Part shown: positions 1 through 7,326 of the stretch, in pieces
How the letters are laid out: every line of letters begins with the position of its first letter
Numbering within the stretch: position 1 is the stretch's first letter
Assembly: GCA_026786335.1 (NCBI GenBank)
Contig: JAJAYG010000333.1
Span: forward strand, 1-8,019
Direction: 5' to 3'
Length of the DNA stretch: 8,019 nucleotides
DNA from: Chitinophagales bacterium
GTDB taxonomy: Bacteria; Bacteroidota; Bacteroidia; Chitinophagales; UBA10324
Made by a program: the position numbers and the translations under genes
The notes under the pieces: generated by a model
What the model was told of the DNA's origin: nothing
Seen by the model: the letters and a program-made list of their open reading frames with translations, nothing else
Databases searched by the model: none

Positions 1-1148
1 AAATAAATTTTTCCGTGAGAAATATCTGCCACGTACAATTCGCCAGTGTTGCTTACACCAAAAGTTGAAAAATCAAATTCATCCTGTGTAATTAATTCAT
101 CGCCAACATTAGTGGTTGTAAATGTGCCGTCGTTATTTTTTACAATGCATCTGAAAATTCCGCTGCAGTAATCGGCGAAAATATATTTGCCATACATGTT
201 TGCATACTGGCTTCCACGATAAACATAGCCGCCTGTTATGGAGCAATCACCATTGGAGCCGCCATTGTGTTTGTATTCGAATACCGGCCATAAAACACTG
301 TCACTTGCATTGCAGTTGAGTGGCTCATAGTCATGAGTTGCTTCATAACAATCCCATCCATAATTCTGCCCGCCGCTGTCGGGGGCTTCCACATAGTCCA
401 CTTCTTCCCATGTATTTTGCCCCACATCACCCACCCACAGATCGCCGGTAATTTTATCAAATGAAAATCGCCAAGGATTGCGCATTCCATAAGTCCATAT
501 TTCGGGAAGAAAACTTGGATCATTTATAAATGGATTATCGGGTGGCACCACATAACCTGTTTCAGAGTTTACATCGATGCGTAAAAGTTTACCCAAATAT
601 TTTTGTGGGTTTTGTGCATTCTCATTCGGATCGCCGCCGCTGCCGCCGTCACCCATACCGGTATATAGATATCCATCGGGGCCAAATTGCAAGCAGCCAC
701 CATTGTGATTTCCATAAGTAGGATGCGGTACCTGAAGCAGAATTAACTCGCTGTTAGGATCGGCTAAATTTTTATTGGTTGAGTCAACATTGTAGCGCGC
801 AACAATTAAATCACCATTGCTTTTTTTAGTATAGTAAACAAAGAAGTGGCCGTTGTTAAAATAGTCGGGATGAAAAACGATTCCCAACATACCTCGCTCA
901 CCGCCTGCATCGGTTGCGGTTTTTGCAGAGATGTCGAGAAATGCAATTGGGTTTTTTATACCCAATGAATCGCAGATATAAACGTAACCCTTTTGCTGAA
1001 CAATAAACAGCCGGCTATCGCCGCAATTTTTTATATCAATGGGGCTTGTCCATCCCGATGAAAATAATTTGAGTTCGATTTGTGGTGTTTGCGAAAATGA
1101 TTTAAGGGAAATGAAACAAAAAATAATTGCTGTTAGATAGAATTTCAT
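1..1148 (-). CDS. Secreted glucose/sorbosone (PQQ-type) dehydrogenase-like propeller protein, 3' end beyond window
   Basis: The frame is open from an ATG at 1148 to the left edge (382 residues visible, no stop or frameshift in a full hand translation), so the C-terminus is missing. Residues 1-20 form a short signal peptide ending near SFSQ, so the product is exported. The rest matches the GSDH / soluble PQQ-sugar-dehydrogenase six-bladed propeller: GERGMLG, then GNHNGG with His148 at the position of the catalytic base, GPDGYLY, TGMGDGGSGGDP, RNPWRF (Arg223-Asn224, like the PQQ-contacting pair of soluble glucose dehydrogenase), GGYVYRG (Arg311) and a final GELYVADISHGKIY blade. Eight cysteines in the mature part (42, 59, 152, 267, 279, 302, 328, 334) suggest disulfides. 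Many Bacteroidota homologues end in a type IX secretion tail, which would lie off-window. It begins 48 bp after the metH stop on the same strand, so read-through from that operon is possible. The family is clear; the substrate, and whether PQQ is really bound, are not. Confidence 0.92.
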   Translation of the reverse strand, partial: MKFYLTAIIFCFISLKSFSQTPQIELKLFSSGWTSPIDIKNCGDSRLFIVQQKGYVYICDSLGIKNPIAFLDISAKTATDAGGERGMLGIVFHPDYFNNGHFFVYYTKKSNGDLIVARYNVDSTNKNLADPNSELILLQVPHPTYGNHNGGCLQFGPDGYLYTGMGDGGSGGDPNENAQNPQKYLGKLLRIDVNSETGYVVPPDNPFINDPSFLPEIWTYGMRNPWRFSFDKITGDLWVGDVGQNTWEEVDYVEAPDSGGQNYGWDCYEATHDYEPLNCNASDSVLWPVFEYKHNGGSNGDCSITGGYVYRGSQYANMYGKYIFADYCSGIFRCIVKNNDGTFTTTNVGDELITQDEFDFSTFGVSNTGELYVADISHGKIY

Positions 1149-1196
1149 TGGGGATATTTTGAAATAAAGGTCAGTAAAAAAAATTAAGTGAGAAAA

Positions 1197-3908
1197 TTAA
1201 AGACCATAACCAAGATTTGGCGACAACCATTTCTCCGCTTCTTCCACAGTAATTCCTTTTCGCTTTGCATAATCTTCTACCTGGTCTTTTTCAATTTTCC
1301 CTACGCCAAAATATTTTGATTCGGGGTGCGAAAAATAAAAACCGCTCACGCTCGATGCCGGATACATTGCAAAGTTTTCGGTGAGTTGGATGGAGATATT
1401 TTTTTCAGCTTCGAGCAGATCAAACAGTTTTCTTTTCTCAGTGTGATCGGGGCAGGCAGGATAGCCAGGCGCCGGGCGAATGCCATCATAATTTTCTTTG
1501 ATCAATTCAGTCACCGAAAGATTTTCATTTTTTGAATAACCCCAATATTCTTTTCTCACAAGCTCATGCATGGTTTCGGCAAACGCTTCGGCAAGGCGAT
1601 CGGCAATTGCTTTAATAAGAATTGATTTGTAATCGTCGTGATCTTTTTCAAATTCCTCTATGAGTTTTTCAATTCCAATACCTGTGGTAACAGCGAAGAA
1701 GCCGAGATGGTCAAGCCCCTCTAAATCTGCCCGAAGGGGAGAATTGCTATCGCTCATTGCTACCGGCTTAATAAAATCAGCAAGCGAAAAATATTTTTGT
1801 CCTGCTGCTTTTTGATTTTGCTGTCGCAGAAAATTAAATGAACCATGCGAATTTCCTTTTTCATCAAACAATTCAACTTCATCATCATTCACCGTTGCTG
1901 CTTTATAAAACCCAATTACACCTTGTGCTTTTAGTGATTTGTTTTTAATCACCTCATCAAGCAATTCATTTGCCTCATCAAATAATTTTTTTGCTTCAAC
2001 CCCAACAACATGATCTTCGAGAATTGCAGGATACCTGCCCGCTAACTCCCATGTTTGAAAGAAGGGAGTCCAGTCAATTTTTGCTCTAATATTTTCTAAA
2101 GGAAAATCATCAAAGATTTTATTTCCAATGAATGAAGGAACAGGTGCCGAATAATTTTGCCAGTCAATTTTGATATTATTTTCTCTTGCGAATTGAATGC
2201 TCACATAATTTTTATCTCTTTTCTTTCCCAAGTGAACTGCACGCAATTCATCATACTCACTTTTTATTTTAGCAGAAAAAATTTCACGTTTCTCTTTACT
2301 AATCAAATTGGAAACAACGGGAACACTGCGTGAAGCATCGAGCACATGAACCACAGCATGCGAATAATGCGGCGCCACTTTTACTGCAGTGTGAATGCGT
2401 GAAGTGGTTGCGCCGCCAATGAGCAATGGAGTGGTGAAACCAAGGCGCTCCATTTCTTTTGCCACATGCACCATTTCATCGAGTGAAGGAGTTATTAATC
2501 CGCTGAGACCTATGATGTCGGCATTTTCTTTTTTGGCTGCATCCAGAATTTTTTCTGCGCTTACCATTACTCCAAGATCAATCACTTCATAATTATTGCA
2601 GCCGAGCACAACGCCAACAATATTTTTCCCAATGTCATGCACATCACCTTTTACCGTTGCCATCAAAATTTTTCCTCTCGCCCTGCTTACGCCGCTTGAT
2701 GTTTTTTCTTTTTCAATGAAAGGCGTTAAGTAAGCCACTGACTTCTTCATTACCCTTGCGCTCTTCACTACTTGCGGTAAAAACATTTTTCCGCTGCCAA
2801 ATAAATCTCCTACTACATTCATTCCGTCCATCAGTGGGCCTTCAATCACTTCAATAGGTTTTGCAAATTTTAATCTTGCTTCTTCAGTATCCTGTTCAAT
2901 AAATTCTACAATTCCTTTTACCAAAGCATGCTTCAATCTTTCTTCAACACTTTGCTTGCGCCACTCATCATCTTCTTTAATTTTTTTTCCTTTTGCCTTT
3001 ACTGTTTCAGCAAATGTTACCAATCGTTCTGTGGCATCATCTCTTCTGTTGAATAAAACATCTTCAACCAATGCTAAAAGTGGTTTAGGAATTTCGTCAT
3101 ACACACCCACCATTCCAGCATTCACAATGCCCATATCCATTCCTGCTTTTATAGCATGGTAAAGAAATGCGGTATGCATTGCTTCACGCACCGTATTATT
3201 TCCTCTGAATGAAAATGAAAGATTACTTACACCGCCGCTCACTTTTGCATGCGGCAGATTTTCTTTGATCCACTTTGTTGCACGTAGGTAATCAAGTGCG
3301 TAGTTGCTGTGCTCTTCAATACCCGTAGCGATTGCCAGAATATTTGGGTCGATGATAATATCCTGTGGAGGGAAATGAATTTTCTTAGTGAGTAAATCAT
3401 AGGATCGCTTTGCTAATTGAATTCTTCTTTCAAAAGAATCTGCCTGTCCTTTTTCATCAAAGCACATAACAACAACTGCTGCACCATAGCGGCGAACTTT
3501 TTTTGCATGCTCCAGAAATTTTTCTTCTCCTTCTTTTAAAGAAATTGAATTCACAATTCCTTTTCCCTGCAAACATTTTAAACCTGCTTCAATAATTTCC
3601 CACTTCGATGAATCAATCATCACCGGAACTTTTGAAATGTCGGGTTCGGCTGCAATGAGGTGAAGAAATTTCACCATCGCTTCTTTACCATCCAACATTC
3701 CTTCATCCATATTAACATCAATAATTTGCGCACCATTCTCTACTTGCTGCCGTGCAACAGCAACTGCAGCTTCATAATTTCCTGCAAGAATTAATTTCGA
3801 AAAATCTTTAGAGCCGGTAATGTTTGTGCGCTCGCCAATGTTTACAAAATTAGTTTGAGGTGTAAGTGTTAGTGGCTCGAGCCCGCTTAATCGCAGATAA
3901 GGTTTCAA
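1197..3908 (-). CDS. metH: Methionine synthase, C-terminal half (folate, cobalamin and AdoMet-reactivation domains)
   Basis: This 903-residue protein transfers the methyl group of 5-methyltetrahydrofolate to cob(I)alamin and on to homocysteine in the cytoplasm. The homocysteine domain is on a separate protein (metH N-half). Domains in order: pterin-binding barrel at about 17-285 ([48 protein letters not shown]); helical cap at about 320-400 ([24 protein letters not shown]); Rossmann B12 domain at about 412-545 with the D-x-H-x-x-G motif D422-V-H424-D-I-G427, His424 being the lower axial cobalt ligand; and the AdoMet activation domain at about 575-895 with [12 protein letters not shown] at 811-822. 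The family normally begins at the [12 protein letters not shown] stretch. The codon there is TTG at 3906-3908, and the frame upstream meets a stop at 3927-3929 with no ATG between, so TTG is the only sensible start. It lies 89 bp after the nuclease stop. Confidence 0.96.
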   Translation of the reverse strand: MKPYLRLSGLEPLTLTPQTNFVNIGERTNITGSKDFSKLILAGNYEAAVAVARQQVENGAQIIDVNMDEGMLDGKEAMVKFLHLIAAEPDISKVPVMIDSSKWEIIEAGLKCLQGKGIVNSISLKEGEEKFLEHAKKVRRYGAAVVVMCFDEKGQADSFERRIQLAKRSYDLLTKKIHFPPQDIIIDPNILAIATGIEEHSNYALDYLRATKWIKENLPHAKVSGGVSNLSFSFRGNNTVREAMHTAFLYHAIKAGMDMGIVNAGMVGVYDEIPKPLLALVEDVLFNRRDDATERLVTFAETVKAKGKKIKEDDEWRKQSVEERLKHALVKGIVEFIEQDTEEARLKFAKPIEVIEGPLMDGMNVVGDLFGSGKMFLPQVVKSARVMKKSVAYLTPFIEKEKTSSGVSRARGKILMATVKGDVHDIGKNIVGVVLGCNNYEVIDLGVMVSAEKILDAAKKENADIIGLSGLITPSLDEMVHVAKEMERLGFTTPLLIGGATTSRIHTAVKVAPHYSHAVVHVLDASRSVPVVSNLISKEKREIFSAKIKSEYDELRAVHLGKKRDKNYVSIQFARENNIKIDWQNYSAPVPSFIGNKIFDDFPLENIRAKIDWTPFFQTWELAGRYPAILEDHVVGVEAKKLFDEANELLDEVIKNKSLKAQGVIGFYKAATVNDDEVELFDEKGNSHGSFNFLRQQNQKAAGQKYFSLADFIKPVAMSDSNSPLRADLEGLDHLGFFAVTTGIGIEKLIEEFEKDHDDYKSILIKAIADRLAEAFAETMHELVRKEYWGYSKNENLSVTELIKENYDGIRPAPGYPACPDHTEKRKLFDLLEAEKNISIQLTENFAMYPASSVSGFYFSHPESKYFGVGKIEKDQVEDYAKRKGITVEEAEKWLSPNLGYGL

Positions 3909-3943
3909 ATTATTTTTGCTTTGTGTTTAATCGGTTATTTAAT

Positions 3944-3997
3944 TTATTTTTTCAATCCATATTCAACATCGGGTTCAAAGAGCTGTTGAAAATCCTG
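3944..3997 (-). other. In-frame continuation of the nuclease gene beyond its stop codon
   Basis: After the TAA at 3998-4000 the nuclease frame continues without a gap for 17 sense codons, QDFQQLFEPDVEYGLKK, to a second stop at 3944-3946. The composition is protein-like and acidic/amphipathic rather than the Asn/Lys/Ile-rich translation typical of AT-rich spacer here. It follows KYKLYIPI, where I would expect a family member to continue with a short helical tail. I infer that an ancestral gene ended at 3944 and that the present TAA shortened it. It could also be chance. Confidence 0.4.
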
Positions 3998-5011
3998 TTA
4001 GATGGGGATATAGAGTTTGTATTTGCTTACGAAAATTTGTTTGTCGGTTTTATCAAGTGTGTATTTCACGAGCAGATCTTTTTTGCTTTTGCAAAGAATG
4101 ATTCCAATTGTTTTGTTTTCGTTCTTTGATTTTATTTCTTCATCGTAGTAGTTCACATACATTTTCATTTGCCCTATGTCTTTGTGTTTGAGTTCACCAA
4201 TTTTAAGATCAATGAGTACAAAGCATTTGAGAAAACGATGAAAGAAAACAAGATCAATGTAGTAGTGATCTTCGCTGATTGTGATACGAACCTGCCTACC
4301 AACGAAAAAAAATCCCTTCCCTAATTCAAGCAAAAAATCTTCGAGTTTGCTGATGCTGGCTGTTTCAAATTCCTGCGCTGAATAAGAATGGTGCTCGGGT
4401 AAATTTAAAAACTCAAGTATGTAAGGGTCCTTGATCACATCTTCGGGTCTCACAATTACCTGCCCGCGTTTGCTGAGTTGTTTTATTTTCTTTTTGTTTT
4501 TGCTTAGTGATAAGCGCTCAAATAATCCTGTATCATATTGCCGCTGAAGTTCGCGAAGCGACCAGTTTTCTTTTGAGGATTCGATCTCATAAAACATTCT
4601 TTCACTATCATTTTCGATGCGCATTAAAAACAAATAATGCGACCACGACAAAATCCGCAACACTGTTGCGGATTTTTGAATTCCTGTTTTTTGCAAGTTG
4701 TTTTTAGAATTCCGCAACACTGTTGCGGAATTCTTGTACATCAAATAAAAGCGGCGCATGCGCTCCAGATTATCTACAGAAAACCCATTGCCAAATTGAG
4801 CAGAAAGTTTTTTTGAAAGTTGAATTAATGTTTGATCTGAATACTCTGCACGAACGTTTCCTTTCTGTTCATACTCAATAATCAATTTCCCTATCTGGAA
4901 ATTTGTAATCACCAGAAGTTGATTAACAGAATAAGCTGCTGCATCTTTTGCTTTTACCAAAAGATCACGAATGCTTTGGTAAAGTTGATTTTGAATAGAT
5001 AGTTTTTTCAT
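3998..5011 (-). CDS. DUF1016 / YhcG-type PD-(D/E)XK nuclease domain protein
   Basis: This 337-residue protein has the two-part DUF1016 layout. The N-terminal helical region at about 5-92 has the family phrases QSIRDLLVKAKDAA, NFQIGKLIIEYEQKG, LSKKLSAQFGNGFSVDNLERMRRFY; LSWSHYLFLMRI at 121-132 starts the next conserved block. The C-terminal YhcG nuclease fold at about 190-320 has GKGFFFVGRQ, YYIDLVFFHR (Asp253), VLIDLKIGELKHKDIGQM (Asp268-x-Lys270, Gln281) and YVNYYD. The catalytic signature is thus D...D-x-K; as I recall, many relatives have ELK here. It is probably a DNA-acting enzyme, but its biological role is unsettled; relatives occur near restriction-modification and other accessory genes. 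It sits between the two metH halves, 28 bp after one and 89 bp before the other, and so probably shares the SAM-riboswitch transcript. The linker at 93-120 holds two SATVLR copies encoded by palindromic DNA. The frame continues past the stop for 17 codons, suggesting C-terminal shortening. Confidence 0.93.
   Translation of the reverse strand: MKKLSIQNQLYQSIRDLLVKAKDAAAYSVNQLLVITNFQIGKLIIEYEQKGNVRAEYSDQTLIQLSKKLSAQFGNGFSVDNLERMRRFYLMYKNSATVLRNSKNNLQKTGIQKSATVLRILSWSHYLFLMRIENDSERMFYEIESSKENWSLRELQRQYDTGLFERLSLSKNKKKIKQLSKRGQVIVRPEDVIKDPYILEFLNLPEHHSYSAQEFETASISKLEDFLLELGKGFFFVGRQVRITISEDHYYIDLVFFHRFLKCFVLIDLKIGELKHKDIGQMKMYVNYYDEEIKSKNENKTIGIILCKSKKDLLVKYTLDKTDKQIFVSKYKLYIPI
4650..4676. repeat. 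27-bp near-perfect palindrome, copy A, inside the nuclease gene
   Basis: Two 13-nt arms (4650-4662 and 4664-4676) are perfectly complementary around a single central base at 4663. The core tccgcaacactgttgcgga (4654-4672) is identical to that of copy B. On the coding strand it is read as SATVLR, residues 114-119 of the nuclease. As RNA it would need a few bases opened at the centre to form a loop. Confidence 0.9.
4706..4734. repeat. 29-bp near-perfect palindrome, copy B, inside the nuclease gene
   Basis: Two 14-nt arms (4706-4719 and 4721-4734) are perfectly complementary around one central base at 4720. The 19-bp core at 4711-4729 is identical to copy A and lies exactly 57 bp (19 codons) away, so both are read in the same frame as SATVLR (here residues 95-100). 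The outer arm bases differ from copy A yet remain self-complementary, so each copy's symmetry extends independently beyond the shared core. Confidence 0.9.
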
Positions 5012-5039
5012 GAGAGGTTATTTGAATGAGCGTAAAAAA

Positions 5040-6041
5040 TTAATATTGAAGTACAGGAATTATTCTAGGCGCACAATTTTTTACAACATCTGCAATCGCT
5101 TTAATGTGATCGGGAGTTGTTCCGCAGCAGCCACCCACAATATTTACAAAACCTGATTGAGCAAATTCTCGAATAATATTTGCCATGTGCTCAGGCGATT
5201 CATCATACTCACCAAATTGATTTGGCAAACCTGCATTGGGGTAACAACTAACAAAACCTGTTGCAACATTCGATAACTCTTCAATGTAAGGTCTCATCAA
5301 CTCAGCGCCGAGTGCGCAATTCAAACCAACAGAAAGTGGCTCGGCGTGCGAAACAGAATTCCAGAATGCTTCGGGTGTTTGTCCGCTTAAAGTTCTGCCG
5401 CTTTGATCGGTAATGGTTCCAGAAATCATAATGGGAATTTCTTTTCCGATTACATCAAAATATTCTTTGATTGCAAATAGCGCAGCTTTAGCATTGAGGG
5501 TATCAAAAATTGTTTCAACCAGCAGCACATCAACTCCGCCATCAATTAATCCTTTCACTTCTTCTGTGTAAGCTTCTACCAGTTGATCAAAAGTGATGGC
5601 GCGAAAACCCGGATCATTTACATCGGGCGAAAGCGATGCGGTTTTATTTGTAGGTCCTACTGCACCTGCAACAAATCGGGGTCTATCAGGAGTGCGTAAT
5701 GAAAATTTTGCCGCTGCTTCTTTGGCAATCTTTGCAGCTTCTACATTTATTTCATAGGCAAGATGCTCTAACTTGTAATCTGCCATTGAAATGGAAGTGG
5801 CATTAAAAGTATTTGTTTCAATAAGATCGGCACCTGCTTCAAGATATCCTTCATGAATTTCAAGTATGATTTGCGGCTGTGTAAGACATAGTAAATCATT
5901 ACAACCTTTTAATGAAGAAGTATGATTTGCAAATCTTTTTCCGCGATAATCTTCTTCATTTAATTTGTAGCGCTGAATCATTGTTCCCATTGCGCCATCG
6001 AGAATTACAATTCTGTTTTCAAGAATTTCTTTGAGATTCAT
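5040..6041 (-). CDS. metH: Methionine synthase, N-terminal half (homocysteine S-methyltransferase domain)
   Basis: This 333-residue zinc-dependent (beta/alpha)8 barrel binds and activates homocysteine and receives the methyl group from the B12-carrying partner encoded downstream. The zinc ligands are visible: Cys in [10 protein letters not shown], and the Cys pair in [12 protein letters not shown] near the C-terminus (255, 318 and 319 if counted from the longer start). Other family marks are [47 protein letters not shown] and [17 protein letters not shown] chose the ATG at 6039-6041 ([20 protein letters not shown]) because family members begin here. An in-frame ATG at 6078-6080 would add 13 poorly conserved residues and lies inside a hairpin. 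The length equals the first barrel of E. coli MetH, and 333 + 903 residues is about single-chain MetH length. The SAM-I riboswitch upstream should repress it when SAM is plentiful. Confidence 0.95.
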   Translation of the reverse strand: MNLKEILENRIVILDGAMGTMIQRYKLNEEDYRGKRFANHTSSLKGCNDLLCLTQPQIILEIHEGYLEAGADLIETNTFNATSISMADYKLEHLAYEINVEAAKIAKEAAAKFSLRTPDRPRFVAGAVGPTNKTASLSPDVNDPGFRAITFDQLVEAYTEEVKGLIDGGVDVLLVETIFDTLNAKAALFAIKEYFDVIGKEIPIMISGTITDQSGRTLSGQTPEAFWNSVSHAEPLSVGLNCALGAELMRPYIEELSNVATGFVSCYPNAGLPNQFGEYDESPEHMANIIREFAQSGFVNIVGGCCGTTPDHIKAIADVVKNCAPRIIPVLQY

Positions 6042-6074
6042 AAAATTATTTTTCACAATTAGAAAATAATTTGA

Positions 6075-6095
6075 CTCCATTAAAATTTAATGGAG
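6075..6095 (-). promoter_or_regulatory. Leader hairpin between the riboswitch and metH, possible expression platform
   Basis: A perfect inverted repeat has ten-base arms around one central base (ctccattaaa / tttaatggag on the plus strand). In the minus-strand transcript it would form a stem of seven to nine pairs about 34 nt before the chosen metH ATG, and it contains the alternative upstream ATG (6078-6080). The following bases are A/T-rich but are not a clean U-tract, so a classical terminator is doubtful. It may be the switching element of the riboswitch or a stem that masks the upstream start. Confidence 0.4.
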
Positions 6096-6154
6096 CAAAA
6101 AATAAATGATCAGCTTGTTAACCTTATCTTGAATTTCAGAGAGTGATTTGTTAG

Positions 6155-6261
6155 ACCACTTATCTTCATCCCGCTTTAGGCGAGATCAGGAGTTAGCACC
6201 CACCGGGATGGGTTGCTAAGACATCAAAGGGCCTGTCCCTCCGTCTTTCTTGATAAGTGAT
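6155..6261 (-). promoter_or_regulatory. SAM-I (S-box) riboswitch controlling the metH operon
   Basis: Read on the minus strand, the element has all the S-box hallmarks in order. P1 is a ten-pair closing stem (atcacttatc with gataagtggt, including one G-T pair). After AAGAAAGAC, a P2 region holds the invariant GGAGGGACaGGCCC followed by TTTGATGTCTTaGCAACC. P3 is acccatcccggtgggt (plus-strand 6198-6213), then GTGCTAACTCCTG. P4 is atctcgc-ctaaa-gcgggat, and the 3' P1 strand follows AAGATAAG. It binds S-adenosylmethionine. Lying upstream of methionine synthase, it should switch expression off when SAM is high. About 110 nt separate it from the metH start, including one hairpin (6075-6095) but no convincing U-tract terminator, so whether it acts on transcription or translation is open. 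Confidence 0.96.
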
Positions 6262-6262
6262 G

Positions 6263-6270
6263 CAAAGATA
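6263..6270 (-). promoter_or_regulatory. Bacteroidota-type -7 promoter box for the metH riboswitch transcript
   Basis: The minus strand reads TATCTTTG, an exact match to the Bacteroidota primary-sigma -7 consensus TAnnTTTG, one base before the riboswitch closing stem. A start a few bases downstream (about 6255-6260) would put the RNA 5' end at the beginning of P1. I could not find a convincing TTG -33 element at the usual spacing, so this rests on one box plus its position. Confidence 0.55.
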
Positions 6271-6369
6271 ATTGCGAATTTTGAATTATCATCGTGTGTG
6301 ACATTGGCACTTGCTCTTGGGAAAGGAATTAGATTATAAAGACATTAATAAATTTACAAGGAAATAATC

Positions 6370-7326
6370 ATGCGCACCATTACGATTTGTATTTTGTTCT
6401 TCATACCGATTCTTTCATTCCCGCAAAAAATAAAACTGCAAAAGGTTGCAAATCTCCCTTATCCAATCAATGAATCAGCAGGACTTGCACTTCTTGATAG
6501 CGATCTTATTTATACAATGAATGATAATGGTGGAACGAATCAACTTTTTGGTATTAATCGTTATGGAAAAATGTTTTTTATTTCTCGAATCGTAAACGTG
6601 GTAAATAATGATTGGGAAGATCTTGCAGGTAAACATGAAAAGATATTTATCGGAGATTTTGGAAATAATTTCAATCTCAGAAAAGATTTAGCAATTTACC
6701 TATTTGAGCCACAAAGATTTGCTTTCGTTGATTCTTTTACCGCTTCTCTAATTTCGTTTTACTATCCTGATCAAAAACAATTTCCTCCATCGCCATCCAA
6801 TTGGAATTTTGATTGCGAAGCATTTTTCCATCATCATGATTCCCTTTATCTCTTCTCTAAAAATCTTTCTAATCCAAATGATGGTTATACAAAGATGTAT
6901 CGCTTACCTGATGAGCCGGGAAATTATGTTGCACAATTGACTGACAGTTTTTTATTGAACGAGCCGGTAACGAGTGCCGACATAAGTCCTGATGGAAAAA
7001 CGGTGGTGCTGCTCAGCTATTTCTCTCTGTGGATTTTTAAGAATTTTCCGGTGAATCATTTCTTAGCAGGAGAAGTTTTTCAATTTCCATTTAAAGGATT
7101 CACGCAAAGGGAGGCAATCTGTTTTTCCAACGATCATGAATTATTGATTTCGGATGAACGTCGTTTTGGTAAGGGAGGAAAGCTTTACAAAATTGATTTG
7201 AATCAATTGAACTTTTCACAGCCGATGAAAAAATCCCAATACCAATTTAACAAACGAATGATTTACAATCTCTTCAACAACACGAAAGTGAAGTACAAGA
7301 AAATTATGAGAGAATCTCCTCAATAA
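6370..7326 (+). CDS. Secreted protein of unknown function, probable beta-propeller
   Basis: This 318-residue protein starts at an ATG five bases after a Shine-Dalgarno-like AAGGAAA (6358-6364), unusually good for this window. Residues 1-18 form a signal peptide (short charged start, ILFFIPIL core, cleavage near FPQ), with no lipobox. The mature part has spaced short motifs that I have seen in Bacteroidota hypothetical proteins and that suggest propeller blades: NESAGL (34-39), NDNGG (51-55), DWEDLA (81-86), IGDFGNN (94-100), FDCEAF (147-152), TSADISPDGK (201-210), REAICF (247-252) and SDERR (261-265). The repeated acidic loops could bind metal or a phospho-ligand, but I cannot name a substrate. 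It is transcribed divergently from the riboswitch-metH unit, and no clear -7 box was found in its 100-bp upstream gap. Its last 23 bp overlap purN on the other strand. Confidence 0.85.
   Translation: MRTITICILFFIPILSFPQKIKLQKVANLPYPINESAGLALLDSDLIYTMNDNGGTNQLFGINRYGKMFFISRIVNVVNNDWEDLAGKHEKIFIGDFGNNFNLRKDLAIYLFEPQRFAFVDSFTASLISFYYPDQKQFPPSPSNWNFDCEAFFHHHDSLYLFSKNLSNPNDGYTKMYRLPDEPGNYVAQLTDSFLLNEPVTSADISPDGKTVVLLSYFSLWIFKNFPVNHFLAGEVFQFPFKGFTQREAICFSNDHELLISDERRFGKGGKLYKIDLNQLNFSQPMKKSQYQFNKRMIYNLFNNTKVKYKKIMRESPQ

Noticed and set aside
236..523. 95-codon open frame on the minus strand starting MIQVFFPKYG
   Set aside because: It lies inside the PQQ-type dehydrogenase gene in another frame on the same strand; the dehydrogenase frame is continuous and carries the family motifs.
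1149..1196. Promoter or terminator in the gap between metH and the dehydrogenase gene
   Set aside because: Only T-rich sequence with near-matches to TAnnTTTG was seen, and no stem; not enough to call either.
3866..4129. 87-codon plus-strand open frame across the nuclease-metH gap
   Set aside because: It is rich in Phe/Asn/Val, is antisense to the nuclease and metH ends, has no recognisable motif, and is a by-product of AT-rich antisense sequence.
4507..4707. Plus-strand open frame over the palindromic repeats
   Set aside because: It is antisense to the well-supported nuclease gene; its length is explained by base composition.
4650..4734. The paired palindromes as a CRISPR array or intrinsic terminator
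   Set aside because: There are only two repeats, inside an intact coding frame, with no cas genes and no U-tract after a stem.
6078..6080. Upstream ATG as the metH N-half start
   Set aside because: The added 13 residues are not family-like and the codon sits in a hairpin; the ATG at 6039-6041 matches where homologues begin. It cannot be fully excluded.
6349..6356. TAAATTTA as a -7 promoter box for the secreted propeller-like gene
   Set aside because: It misses the final G and lies so close to the AAGGAAA site that transcription would begin inside the ribosome-binding region.
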